This document shows positions 23,443 to 36,327 of a stretch of DNA of 64,000 nt, one piece after another. How positions within the stretch are numbered: position 1 is the first letter of the stretch; every line of letters begins with the position of its first letter. A model generated the notes under the pieces. The model was not told the DNA's origin, searched no databases, and saw only the letters and a program-made list of their open reading frames with translations. Position numbers and translations under genes: made by a program. Source of the DNA: Epiperipatus broadwayi (taxonomy: Eukaryota > Onychophora > Udeonychophora > Euonychophora > Peripatidae); contig JAQFVV010013065.1 of assembly GCA_028023455.1 (NCBI GenBank), positions 1-64,000 on the forward strand, in the 5' to 3' direction.

Positions 23443-26400
23443 TTATAAGCAATATATATGAAGATATGAAGATAGACAAAGAAAGTAAAAAAACAAGAAT
23501 AAGAATATATACTTTTAATAATAAATATAAATTTATTGCTATAGTAATGAACATATTGAAATACAAAATATATTTCATAAAGAATAAATGGTTTTGTTCA
23601 AGTTCTCATAAACACAAATTAGAAATACTAAAATAATTGTGACATTTTGGAATTGCCTGTATAAACAAACATAAAATGCATAGGTTTATCAAGTAACCAA
23701 ATAAATATGAATACTAGTAACATTTTAACAACTGACTTGCCAAACTACAAAACTTTTAGATAGCAGTTCTAGCAAAGCAACTGAATTCCACTATTGCCTG
23801 TTACATTCTAACTCCAGAAACTTTTGACCATTTGTAAAAAGAATGATATATACCAAACAAAGCATGATATGAGGCCTGTTTACATTTAACATCTGCACTG
23901 AGGACATTCATTCACTTTTGCATTGGCATTATGATCTGATATTTACTGATAATTCATGCTTACAATAGGCTTTAAAAGATTATTTCTCTTAATATAGTTA
24001 TTAAATGTAATATGAAAAAATTATGTGATGTTTAGTTTAGTATCTAAAAACATGTCTATAGCTAGTGTACAACTGAAATACCATAATGTATGATTTATAA
24101 AGTTATACAAACTTGATATAATTTCAAATCTTAGTGTGTTTATAACTTTAGGCCTTTAGCTTGGATAGTATAAAAAAAGTTAAAATGAAATTGGATATCT
24201 ATGTTCAAGCAAACAGATCTCAGTAACAAAAGTCATTAAATAGAAATTAATTTGGAGATTTGGCTGGCACTAACTTCTGGTGGCATTAAACAATTTTTAT
24301 GTAGAATATAATACTATTTTTAAATAATAATAATAATAATGATGATGATGATAATTTTAACAATATAAGCTATCATAGAGATTATAAAATGACCTGAGTG
24401 ATTTAGTGAAATAGTGGATTTTGGAACTCAAACTCCAGGGATCATTGCTCCAGTTTTTCATTTTCATCGCTCAAATTTCTTATGAACTCCAAAACAATAA
24501 ATCAAATCATTCTCTTATATATTTTTTTTCTTGTTACACTATCAAATATTGAAGTGGGAGTATGTATTATTTATTATAACTGCATTTACTATTTAAAAAC
24601 GATTGTATTTAACTTTATAAATATACATATAAAGAAAGTAAAATATATCCCTTTTAAAATTAAATATTCATATCTAACATCAGGTAATCAAATATTATAA
24701 GTATTAAAATATTATAAGTATTAAAAGCTATTTTTATTTTTAATTTGACCATATTATAATCTGTGACAGGTTTAGAAAATCTTCAACTTTCAAATTCTTA
24801 AAAACCTGTAAATAATGTTGAGATTGTGCAATAAATACATGTTTTAAATAAACAAGTCATAGTGGGCATACATATGCACTTCTTGTATAAACTGCTTCTA
24901 TTTATTTTAGTGTAATAAACCAAGTTTCATTTGTATATTTAAGCATTACTTTTATTTTATTAATTTGGACGTGATACATTATACCAAATTATTTAATCCT
25001 GTTCACAATTTTATTTGTTTATTGGAAAAGATAATTTAATGTTAATCTTTGAACTTTCTATATCGGACTTTTTATAATTTTATGCTAAGTAACACAAACT
25101 ATTGCTAATATTTTACTTTAAAAAATTAAAGTCATCATTCAATAGTGGCTTACGCACCACCACGTGACAATGTGATAACTTTTACCACGTTTATTTTCTA
25201 TTCATTTTTACAAATTAATTATTCACTTGGAACTGAATTCTCAAATGAAAAATCATTCTCATTCACACAGAAACACGCACTCACGTCTTCTTTTGCATAT
25301 AAACTTTTTTTTTCCAACCATCTTCAGCTTATTTATACTCTTGTCTGCACGTCTAAGTGAATTGCTTACACCCTAATTTTATTTATAAAATATTTTTTAT
25401 ATTTTAATTATTTATTTTAAGTTAAATCAAGAAGTTTATAAAATCACTGTGAATGAAACTTTTATTTGTATATCTATAAAATAATATTCTGGATATATTT
25501 CGTACATATACAAGTCATACATTATATGCTTGATTCAGGAATGCAACCATTGTATAATTTAAACTATAATTTTGTTAAATGCTTACTTGTATTTTACTTA
25601 ATTGGAAAATAGCAATAATCACGTTTTATTTATTCCGCAATTAATAATGAATAAAATTTGTAATTAATAAAAATCATTAAAATGGCGGAAAATTTTTTAA
25701 AATCCTAACATAATGTGTGTACGTATTCGCACTTACACATACACAACATTTATCATTTCTAATTTCATATCATATGATCTTATTGTTTCATTAATTATAG
25801 AATATATATATGCAATACTTTTTGTTTCCAAATATTTATTAAAAATAACTATTATGAAATAATAATTTGAAATTGCAAATATATATCATTTTCTATTATT
25901 TATACTTTTTGTCTTTGTTTTTCATCTTCAAAAAAATATTTACAAAATATTCATTTATCAAAGCCTTTGCAAGTATCAATAGGAATTTTTCAATTTTACT
26001 AAGGAAAAACCATTGCATTAAAACCTATATTGTAATCTCGAACTATCTAATACTAACAAGGGATTATTTCTTTCTTCCTGTATTAATTGCGATATTGAAA
26101 ACAAAATCTCTTAAAATAAATTAAATGAAATAAAAAGTCACCAACTGTTTATTTTTTAAAATGGAAAAAAAAAGGGTTATCACTATTTGAAAGTTAATTT
26201 AAATATCAATGAAATGATTTAAACAGTGCATATGTAGCACGAACCATTTTTCACAACAGTTTGAATGAAAATCAAACTAATGTTTACTGTTTGCAATAAA
26301 GCAGTTAAGTTGATACTTTGTTCAAAGAAACTGTTTCTTTATAGCTAAACAGAAATGAATTAAGTTTTGACTTAATACAAAAAAAAAAAAATTATAGTTA

Positions 26401-26590
26401 CAAAAATCAAAACAAATAAAACAGCATGCTTCAAATAAATGTTTTTAGTGTTAATGAAATAGTAATTTTACTAAGTAATGTAAACAATAAATTTAAATTT
26501 ATTTTTTAATTTAATTACTAGTATTTTTAAACAACATTTTTAAGCTTCCAAGAGCAGTTTCTGAAACTATCTTCTGTAAGCTTGAGTAAT
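23443..26590. other. AT-rich DNA with no gene seen, CpG-retaining patch
   Basis: A trinucleotide tract (AAT then GAT) lies at about 24323-24352. About 24380-24450 has a tRNA-like phrase (GGAACTCAAACTCC) that may be a SINE scrap. From about 25050 to 26100 CpG words are commoner than in the flanks. Small frames at 23424, 24482, 25145 and 25867 (+) have no motif. No splice-supported exon was recognised. Confidence 0.45.
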
Positions 26591-26599
26591 TTAATAAAC

Positions 26600-27640
26600 A
26601 CCAAATAATATTGTGATGTGATGCACTGTGACTTCTTATACAGTCAGGAATCTCTCAGCCACTATGCCCAGAGAAACCTGATAGCCACTTTATCTTCCCT
26701 TTCCATTCCCCACCCTAAGTTTTCCCATATTCTTCTCTATCCTGCACCATCTCATTTCCACAACATAATCTTTGTCAACTTCATAGTCTTTATATCTAAA
26801 TCCCCCCTTATCTTTTCCCAAATCCTGCAAAAAAACCAATAATTCACTTTCTGTATAATCACTTTGTTTATATTTATTCTTCCACAACTTCATATTTGTA
26901 TCCTTTTTGCTTTCAGGTATTTACATTCAATTAACAGATGCCTAATATTTTGTATGCTTTCCTTACACAACTTGCAGACTAAATCATCCAGATTTTTCCA
27001 TTTATGTGTATATTCCTTTGTTGCTAAAGATCCTGTTCAAGCCTTAAACAGTAAACTAGTTTCCTTGCTATTATCATAAATTAGCTCATGCCCAATATTC
27101 CATTTATTTCTATATATATATATTTAAACTTTTTACTCTTCATACTAGTTCTCCATCTCTCCAACTCCCTATTTTTATTAATGCATCTATTCTTCTATCC
27201 CATTCCTTATCACTATAACTCAACAATTCTCCTAACACAATCATCCCACCTTTTGTATAAGTATACTGACATAAATTTTTTATCCAAATCTTCTCCATAC
27301 CATATTACCTTTCTCACCCATCCTGTTGCTTTCCCTTTACTCGTAACCCAATTAAATACTATTTTGGCTATTCTCTTATTATCCATAAATTGCAATCTAT
27401 CTAACATTTTCACTTTGCTTTTTGCATCTCTCAACAAAAAAACTTGGTCATCCTATTTCTCCTTGACTTGCCTGCTTTGCCGTCACCATACCTGCATCTA
27501 ATGCATGTCTTCCTACTTCTCTTTGTACTTTTTCTAAGTTATCTAATAACCCTTTACTAACACATAATGCATCATTACCATATGTTAACCCTGGTACTGC
27601 CACTCCCTTCTATACATCAAAATTTATTTCCAAATTTGGC
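26600..27640 (-). mobile_element. LINE 3' part with zinc-binding C-terminus
   Basis: On the minus strand from about 27600 the reading is LTYGNDALCVSK, LEKVQREVGRHALDAGMV, then VKMLDRLQFMDNKRIAKI and NWVTSKGKATGWV (in 27213-27437). Next come LLFKA, TGSLATKEYTHKWKNLDDL and the zinc-binding series VCKLC, HLLIEC near 26930-26990. This is the tail after the reverse transcriptase in a non-LTR retrotransposon (zf-RVT-like Cx2C...H...C). Frames are broken repeatedly, and the RT core upstream (beyond about 27640) is not visible. The plus-strand frames here, including the 137-codon one at 27088-27501, are antisense artefacts. Confidence 0.7.
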
Positions 27641-28139
27641 ATCTAGTGATAGGTCTGAGTAATAAAAGTTGTAAAATTGCTGATAAATTTATTCTACAAA
27701 ATGTTGTATTGTCAGCTCAGGAGAATATGATATAACAAATTTCACATCTCGAGCTTAGCTTGTTATATTAAATATACAAAATTTTAAAGTTAAATTATAA
27801 TTTTTTTTAAAAAATGTTATTTTTTTTGGAATTTTTTTTAGAGCATACTGATTTGTTATTTCTGGTGCATGATTTTTCATTTCTTAAAATTTTTAACATG
27901 CATATAACTCATTATAAAAAATATAAAAAAAACTGCCTATTCATGAAAACTGGAAGAAATTTCTTTGGACATGTCAGGGATGCAGCTAATATTTAAAATA
28001 AGTATTCAAGATTTTCAAATGTAATTGTAAAATATTTAAAATTAACATGTTTTATCTAAATTATAAAAAGTTGAATAAATTTAATATAAAATTAAATAAT
28101 TAAAAAAATTAAATGATGTTATTGTATTTAAAAAATACC

Positions 28140-29650
28140 CCTCATCAACACACAACTTGGCAATAGTCATTGCCAACTTGACAATGATTTCTCCATTTTT
28201 TGTGATAGCTTGAGATGTTTTTATCATATTTCTTGGAATTCATTTTAAGATTTCAACTGTTCATCTATTATCATCTCTTCTAGAAATATTTCCAGCCCAA
28301 TTCCACTTCAGTCTTTTAATTTTTTTTAATGAGATCAGTAACACCCGTTTGTTCTCTTAATCATATATTGCGTTTTCGATCTCTTCTTGTTACTCCCAAC
28401 ATGCATCTCTCCATACTTCTTTGAGTAGTCTGAAGTCTCTGTATTACTTTGTCCAAATCTCAAATCCATAAGTAAAAACTGGTAAAACATTTATTAAAAA
28501 CTTTTCTTTTCAAACACATAGGCTTATTTCCTTTTGATATTAAGTTATTTCTATCAAAAGCATTCTAACCAAGTTTAATTCTATGATTAATTTTATACAT
28601 TATGTTTTCATCTGTAGTAATAATCTGACCAAGATATTTGTAGTTATTAACTTCTAATTCATTATAATCAATCTTTACTTTTATGTTTTGAGAAAATCCA
28701 TTGAACATTAACTTTAGTTTTATTAATATTTAGCTTTAGTCCTACTTTCTTACTTTCATCTGATAACTCTTGCAACATTTCCTGAAGTTCTAAAGCATAA
28801 TTTGCAAAACATCTACTTTATCTACAAAATCTACATGACTTAAATAATCTCCATTTACTTTTACTCCTTTAGTTTCCCATTTTAATCCACAAAATACTTC
28901 TTGCAGCAGTGTTGTAAAAAAATTTGGAGATATGGAGTAACTCTGTCTTATACCTTTCTCAATGTTAACCTTCCTAGTATCATTACATAATCTAATTATT
29001 GCTTTTGCATTTTTAGAAATATTCATCATAGTATGACAATATCCTGGGTCTATAATATCTTGTTGATCAAATGCCTTAATCATTAAAGAAATGCTTAAAG
29101 AATCAAATGCCTTTTCATAATCTGCAAATCCAAATTATAATAACAACTCATATTCATTGGTCCTTTCTATAAATTCTCTCAATATTTGGATATGATCTAA
29201 TGTACTAAAACCACTTTAAATCCAGCTTGTTCTTTTGATTGTTGAAATCCAAAGTTCTCTGAAGACAAGCTGTAATTATCTTGGTAAAAATTTTGTATAA
29301 AACTGATATTTCGTTATCACATTTTTTAAAAATTAATATTAATATTGAATTCTTCCAATCATTTGGTACATCTTTATCATAAAAAATTTTCTATTTCTTC
29401 ACCTGCTTTTTAATATATTGATTATAACTTCATCTTTACCTGGTTCTTTTTGTCTTCTTAATAAATTTAGTTGCATATCTCACTTCTTCATTTAAAATTC
29501 CTGGACAATTCAGATTTATTACTATATAATTCTTGATAGAACTCTTCTACCCATTTCATGATGCTTTAAAATCTTTATTATTAGACTGGCATCTTGTGTC
29601 CATTTATTACACAAGTTACCATAAATGGCTCTAGAGAAAGGGAAAATAAC
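28140..29650 (-). mobile_element. RTE-like LINE, reverse transcriptase half, decayed
   Basis: Minus-strand reading from about 29560 gives WVEEFYQELY, then WKNSILILIFKK, FNQSKEQAGF, and the frame at 28790-29083: KAFDQQDIIDPGYCHT, VNIEKGIRQSYSISPNFF and WETKGVKVNGDYLSHVDFV. The catalytic F/YADD box is FVDK, so the enzyme is dead. After it come KVGLKLNINKTKV, YLGQIITTDENIM and the C-terminal domain at 28360-28440. That last part is the same family as the plus-strand fragment at 43601-44036. Numerous frameshifts are present. No endonuclease is visible on the 5' side. Confidence 0.8.
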
Positions 29651-29659
29651 TGCTCTTGA

Positions 29660-31365
29660 AACTATGTGAGAAACCATATGAGATATAATAAAATATTAAT
29701 ATTGATATTTTTCCAGTTTCTCCATCATTTTCAGTACAGAAATTATTTAGAATGTTGGTAATAACTCTGCAAAAGAAAAAAGTAAAAATTCAAGATAATA
29801 TTTAAGCAAAAAATCCATTATATATACATATTATGATGATTTTCAAATATTTAGAAGTGTTTAACTAAAGATGAACATATTAAAAGAAAAATTTTAATAA
29901 GAATTATATTGGTTAAAAACTTTTAATACTTTTAATAAATATAAATGGTTATTTGTGCATAAAGAAAATGGCATATTAAATGTTTTATTTGTGCTGTATT
30001 CTTATATATATATATATATCCAAAAATTTGAACAGTTAGAAATAGAAGGAAAAAATAAGACTTTTGAAACGTTATTCTAAAGTAATTAGATAAGTAGCAA
30101 AAAAGTGGTTGAGTAAATAATTTCTACTGAAAATTTATTTTACAAAAAAAAAAAAAAAAAATAGGAATGATATTGGATACATTTTCAAATTAAAAGTACT
30201 GTAAAAAATACGTTTGGAAACATCAAACATGAGAAAGTGAAGAATAGAAAAAAAGTGTTTTAAAGAAGAAGGAATTCACAAATATTTGATGAATAGACCA
30301 AAAGAGAAGCTTGAAGAAATTTATATATGAAATATGCTCTCAGTTAATATACATATGTGTGTGTGTGCTTAATATTAATTGAATAAATAAAAATCCTCAA
30401 AATTTGTTTTGTTTTTTTTTTGCTATCATTCTTGCATTAGAATAATACTAAATTATGCCATACTTCGCTTCAAGTGCTCAAATTTATTTTTGGCTTCAAA
30501 GTCATAAACCAATTGATTATTTTTTAATTATATTTTATTTTATTTTCTAGTATTATCATTTTACAAATAGCCTTCTTTGTTAAATAATATATAAATAGGT
30601 GTATGCATTTTTATTACATATTAAGCAAAAACAAAAGAAGACAAAAAAAGTCAAAAATAGAATATCATTTTTTTTTTTAATAAGGGCATTTTTTTTATAA
30701 GGATATATTTTTTTAGCAAGCATTTAACATCATATTTACTTTTCAACAATTAATTATTCTGTGTTAGATTAAAAATTATTATATTTTATTTAATATTAGA
30801 TATAAAGTTACAAATTGTTAATCTCTTTATGCTTAACAATATCTTATATTTCAAATATATAATTTCAGATTTTGAAACTGTTATACACTCAGGGGTAATA
30901 TTGACAATACCAGCTAAGAACGCATCAGTAAAAGTTAATATAGTAAAACTTGACACAAAAATTTAAACATACCAACATGAATTTATTAACACGAGGCAAA
31001 ACAAATAGATATTAGTAGAAGGAACTGAATACAATGAGTAATCTTCTTAGCAATGAATAAGACAATATTTATGTACAGACTTATTCTTCTTAAGGTGTGA
31101 TTTAAATTTTCTCTCATGCATTCTTAGTATACATTGTCTGTGCTTTCTCTTCTGTTTCTGTATTCAGAGATTTCTACAGTTTTATAATATCATATAATCT
31201 GTATGAATTAGCATACATTAGTTGTTGTTTTTTTTTTTTTTTTTTGAGAATTTAAATGCTGCTTTGCATATGTAAATTTTCTAGAGTGTTTACAATTTTG
31301 GGAAAATTTATTCATTTTCTGTCTGACTATAATTACAACAAATATATAAACTTCATTTACAAAAC

Positions 31366-31402
<37 letters not shown>

Positions 31403-32040
31403 CCATACACACACAGTGCTATAATTAGACAATGCAGAAACAAATATAGATCCCCATGTATTGTAATTATCAATATTTGCATGAAAGCTAGTGTAATAGA
31501 GAACTATCAAAATGGCCAATACATTGTAAAACAAATTGTAACTATCAAAATATAGTTAGTGGAAGCCAAATAAATGATAATCAAAAACATTCCTCTCTCA
31601 GACCTTGCAAAAATAGGCAAATGAATATCTACAGTAGAAGAAGATAGACTTAAGGAATTTAAAATAAACATTATAACAAATTATTATAAGTAATTATAAA
31701 TAATTATTAAATTGATATAGTTGAATAACAAAGAGTATTTTATTGTAATCAAGTGCATTTTACTATAATAATTAACTTTTTGTAATTTTCAAGATCTCAG
31801 TCTAATAACAAGCTTAAACAATTAATATCATTTTTATAATGCCATGTATATTCTTGGCTAATTACATGATAAATAAGAAATCAGAATACTTTAATTAACA
31901 TCACTTTCCTTCAGCTATAATAGTAATGATAATGATGCTGATGTTTTATCAGATAATTTTCATAATTTATACAATAATGTTTAAGCAGAAATTATTAATT
32001 GACTTATCTAAAGTGTTTTTTTATCCTCCAGATAAGCAGA
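29660..32040. other. AT-rich DNA, no gene seen
   Basis: TA runs at about 30005-30020 and poly-A or poly-T runs at 30143-30160 and 31227-31245 are present. A TC run (about 31366-31383) passes directly into a TA run (to about 31402) and a short CA run. The 31256-31555 plus-strand frame spans this microsatellite and is not supported as coding. Confidence 0.5.
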
Positions 32041-32588
32041 TTCATTATGAAACTATTCAAATTTTCAGTCTTGTAAATTTTATTAGAATTACAAGCTGAA
32101 GTGGACTGAGAGAAATTGCTGCATCTAGTGAAACCAGGAGTTGCCTAGGTTTAACTGCAAATGTGATGAAATTTGCAGTTATCAAGCAAAATCTTGATAG
32201 AGATGTTGATCTAAACAAAATAATTTCCATATCAAAAATCAATAACACAAGGAGAAAACAGAATCAAGATTCCATAGATCAGCTTTGAATGATTTTTTCA
32301 AAACTTGACACAATGACTCAGACCTCAATGTGCCATAATAACATTGTACATGAAGTCTGGTCAGATGAAACACAATATAATTTCAAAGAAATTTAATTCT
32401 ACGGTCCCAAATAAATTGTTTGTCTCATTCAAATGCTTTTTTATAGAAAGACTTATTATTATTACTATAACTGATATGAATTGCTCAATTTACCAGTTTC
32501 CAAAGGAACTACTTTTTGAAACCTTAATCACTTATAAAAGTGGGAAAAAAATTATAGAATTGCTAATAAAATTCTTTCATTAATTATT

Positions 32589-33429
32589 GATCAGGAAGCC
32601 ATGTTGCTATTGTAAATATGTGGCATTAAAGTGCAATGTTTTCACTGTCAGCAACGCAGTCAAATAGTAAATGATGCTTTGACACATTAAAAAAAAAATA
32701 GTAAATGCTTTCCCCAGTTTATTGTGTAAATACTGTAACCAAATTACAACACCAATGCATCAGTGCTTAATCCTCAATAATTGACTCCAATATATTAGAA
32801 TAACATAGAAAAAATACTATCATGGAAAAAAATGTTAATAAAGATTCAGCAAATTTAATTGACCACCAGAGAGTGCATGATGAATTTCCAGTTTCCAATG
32901 ATAAATAAATGTCAAAAGTCTATCATAGTGGACCAGCAAAAATAGATTTGACTCCTATCAAGAAACAAATAATTATCCTCCCAAAAGAAGGAAAAGGCCA
33001 TTATTGTAAATAAAACACATATTAAAATAATGTATACCACCTCAAAATCTAATAAATTCATAATGGATAATATAGCCAATAATATCACACCAAAACAAAA
33101 ATTTGGCTGGCCATTTAAAGGAAAGCATAGTAGAAACGAAGCTTCAGAAAAAAATGGAAGAGATAATAAAGACCTTATTACTGATGAACATATTATAAAA
33201 TCAAAATCTGCAAGAGATAATACTATCTGAATTAGAAGATATTATAGTGGATGAACTCATTGAAATTAATCAGATTGGTACACCCTGTATTGTCCCGGAT
33301 TTAAGTTTTGGATTGGGTATACAACATGAAGAAGTTTTGGGATTCTTTTTAAATTTGGAGAAGACAACAGAGGAAGCCTTGGGTCCTACTAATGCTATTT
33401 TGCTAATTATATTTTATAAAATATAATAA
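32589..33429 (+). pseudogene. Broken gag/ORF1-like sequence with zinc knuckles
   Basis: Three cysteine clusters lie in shifting plus-strand frames: CCYCKYVALKC (about 32602-32634), CFHCQQRSQIVNDA (about 32637-32678, a CCHC knuckle with His to Gln and last Cys to Ala), and CKYCNQITTPMHQC (32725-32766). Further stretches then read as fairly open protein with few stops: an ATG-led piece from 32823, the frame 33030-33230, and a +1 frame (about 33200-33429) containing LSELEDIIVDELIEINQIG and GIQHEEVLGFFLNLEK. Tandem knuckles are typical of retrotransposon Gag or LINE ORF1 proteins, which bind element RNA. I do not recognise the C-terminal part or the family. Confidence 0.4.
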
Positions 33430-33899
33430 ATAAAAGACTTAAGTTTTTTTATTTTGTAATAGTGTTAAGTAGAAAAACACACTTTTTTCCCAATAGGGTA
33501 TAATATTAGTTTAATAATGCAAGTGATACAGGTTTATATATAGATAAATATATGATAAGCATTAAATATACACATACCTTTTATGTACATGGTTTTAAAT
33601 TTAAATCTATTCTTAAAGCAAAATATAAAACATACACCTACCTCTTTTGCATATATTTTATAATTTAAATCTATTTTTATTCGAACATTCATTTAAATTT
33701 TGGTATTCTTGATATCAGAGAATTAATTTCTGAACAGAAAATCTTTCAATTAATTAAATAATGTGACTTAGACCAGCCACATATACTTAACTTGTCAGAG
33801 ACACAAATCTATGGCAATTCTCTTACAGATCCTACAAATTATCTGGACTAATTGATGATTGCTGGCTCAGTATGTATATTGGAGACTATTTATCTTTTC

Positions 33900-34000
33900 T
33901 ACATGTGTGTGGTCATGTATATCAGTGGTATGAGATAGTGTGTATAGTTTAAGGTTGCTTGAGAGTCTGTGTTCAAATCCTGGATATATTATAATGTAAA
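33900..34000 (+). repeat. Possible tRNA-derived SINE fragment
   Basis: GTGTTCAAATCCTGG (33968-33982) resembles a polymerase III B box, with a weak A-box-like TGGTATGAGATAGTG about 40 bases upstream. No folding into a tRNA cloverleaf is apparent, so it is not a tRNA gene. Only a short remnant remains. Confidence 0.3.
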
Positions 34001-34996
34001 TAATGCAAAGTGTGATGCTATTTCCAAATAAATAACTAGAGATAGTAGTGTTGTTATTAGGAAACCAATTATTTTTCAATAGTCTTAAAACTAAACTACT
34101 TTTCACTCATGTTCAACACTAGCTTTTTTATTTCTGATCTTCTAGGTTTAAATCTGTATAGGAAATTGAGTTAGAAGGAAGTAACCAATGATCAGTCCAA
34201 ACACTAAAACCCTTCAATAAAACTATGTTGGATCTGTTCTCCACTATTTAAGTAAATTGCACAAATTTAAAAAATTGGAATCAGAAAAAAAAGCAGACCT
34301 ATAATAAGCTGAGATCTTATTAATGCTTAAATTGACAAAAAATATTTATAACATCTTATTTATATATTTGGAAATCTTCTTAGATTATATATTTTCAGAA
34401 TTTTTTTCGTATTGCATTTTCTATGCTGTTATATAATAATCTGATATTTATGGTATTTTACCATCCAGTATACATTGAGAATCCAAGAAGTGGGATTGAT
34501 ATATAATGTACATTTTATAGTCAGCTTTCAGATTACTTCATAAAGCTTGTATAAATCTTGATTTGATTCAGGATTTTTCAGATTTTTATGCATTTCATCT
34601 GAGAAATGACTTACAATCATAAAACAGGTCTCTTTTGAAATAGAAATTTTTTAAATGCTTGGCTTATCTATTAAATTATATTTTGACTTCTTTCCTAAAG
34701 TTTAATGTTGAACTTTATGTATTTATTTTGGAAATTTATGTACTGAATATGGAAAATCTATTAATCAAATTACAAACAAGTATGTAAACAAGAAATAAAT
34801 AGCTATTGAACTAATGTCAATGCTAATAAAGAAATGAAGTAGCTATTTAATTTTAGTTGTTGAAGTTTGATGAACTGATTTTGTTAGTATATTTAAGTAT
34901 ATGTGTAAATATTTTTTGATATTTATTACTTATATCCATGCATTTGATTAATTTGAATATCATTTTTATTATTAATCTTATATCTACATAAATATT
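34001..34996. other. AT-rich DNA, no gene seen
   Basis: No frame, motif or repeat family was recognised. Confidence 0.5.
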
Positions 34997-35652
34997 ATAA
35001 TGAATGTTAAAACTGTAGCCATTCTCCCCATACAGTAGTGCCAGCTAGTGCAAGCCATAGTAATTAATGGATGCTACAAAACCCTATCTTATGCATATTC
35101 ATACAATATTCCCAGTCTAGTTTCTGTCTTATGGCTTCATCAATGAAGAACCATGGAACTAAAAAATATAGTTAGATATTTGTATCTAATGCTACCCTAT
35201 AGCAGCCACCTTTTACTTCTTTAGTTAATAATAAATTATAAAAACATAATAATATAAGCTTATTCACTTGCAGATATAAATCCAGTTTAGTATTTATACA
35301 TTTGGGTATTTTTTGGTTTTTTATTAATCACACTATCATATTTTGGACAGGATTGGCATTAAACCATAAAATATCACATGCTAGAGAGTAGCATTATATC
35401 TAAATATCTAGGTGCACTGCTCTCAGATCCAAGGCTTCTCACTGATGAAGAATATAAACTAGAAACTAGTCTGGGGATATTGGATTAATAGGTTCTAGAT
35501 AATGATTTTGGTGTTAAACCTTCTAACATTAATTGAATATTATGGCTTGCATTGGATGGCACTATTATATGGAGTGAGTTACTACTGTTTAGTAACTTGT
35601 GTACACAAAAAATGGTGATTGTGTGATGTTTTGTGGTTTAATAATGAATATT
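34997..35652. mobile_element. Foldback element, diverged relative of the 3.1 kb element
   Basis: The element (35009-35640) starts with CATTCTCCCCATACAGTAGTGCC. Inside, TCAATGAAGAACCATGG and CTCACTGATGAAGAATATAAAC face each other, with CTAGTCTGGGGATATTGG as in the 3115-4412 copy. It ends with GTGTGATGTTTTGTGGTTT. The flanks are ATAATGAATGTT (34997-35008) and ATAATGAATATT (35641-35652), a 12-bp duplication with one mismatch. It is more diverged than the 3.1 kb copy and has one unit per arm. Confidence 0.75.
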
Positions 35653-36327
35653 TTAAATGCTTTTATTGAAATTGGAAAATTAGTTTGTTTGTTAACTTTT
35701 GAACTTTTTCAAGTTAAAATGATATTTTAAAATTGAGGTTTAATATATTTAAATTCAATAGAATTGCTTAAAAACTGATATATAATTAAGTTATATCAGT
35801 GTAATTTATTGGAAACACTTATCTTTTTAGTATGTCAACTAGTTTGATAAATATGGAACAGAGGATAGTAAAATATAAAAAATATTCAATAACTTTACAT
35901 ATTGCAGTTAATAATTATTGTTAGAACTTTTATTTGCTTCAGGTAATGATCATAAGAAGGCAGTATAAATTTTTATTTTCAATTTAATAACATTTTTAAC
36001 CATTTTAAAATCTTAAAGTACATATTATATTCAGTAAATCAATAACTATGTTTTCTACTTTAAATTGTTTGATAATTTTTATTTTTATTTTAAAACAATT
36101 GTTTTTTTTAAAGACAAACAGAAAACTTGCATTAATTAAAACAATCGTGGAAAGTTAAAAAGATTACCAATTTTTTTTTAGCATTTTTTTAAACAATTGC
36201 TTTAACATAAAAGTAAATCTATCAAACAATTTTAAATACAAAACTTAGTTACTAATTTATTATACATATATAATTATATACACATAGTAAAGATAATATA
36301 TACATTAAAAGTATATATATTAACTTA
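35653..36327. other. AT-rich DNA, no gene seen
   Basis: A/T runs only. The 36252-36446 minus-strand frame crosses into the duplicated segment and has no motif. Confidence 0.5.

Noticed and set aside
25145-25360. Plus-strand frame of 71 codons in a CpG-retaining patch
   Set aside because: It starts with GTG, has no motif, and lacks exon-boundary support.
27088-27501. 137-codon plus-strand frame, the longest in the window
   Set aside because: It is antisense to a LINE C-terminal domain that has recognisable protein motifs on the minus strand.
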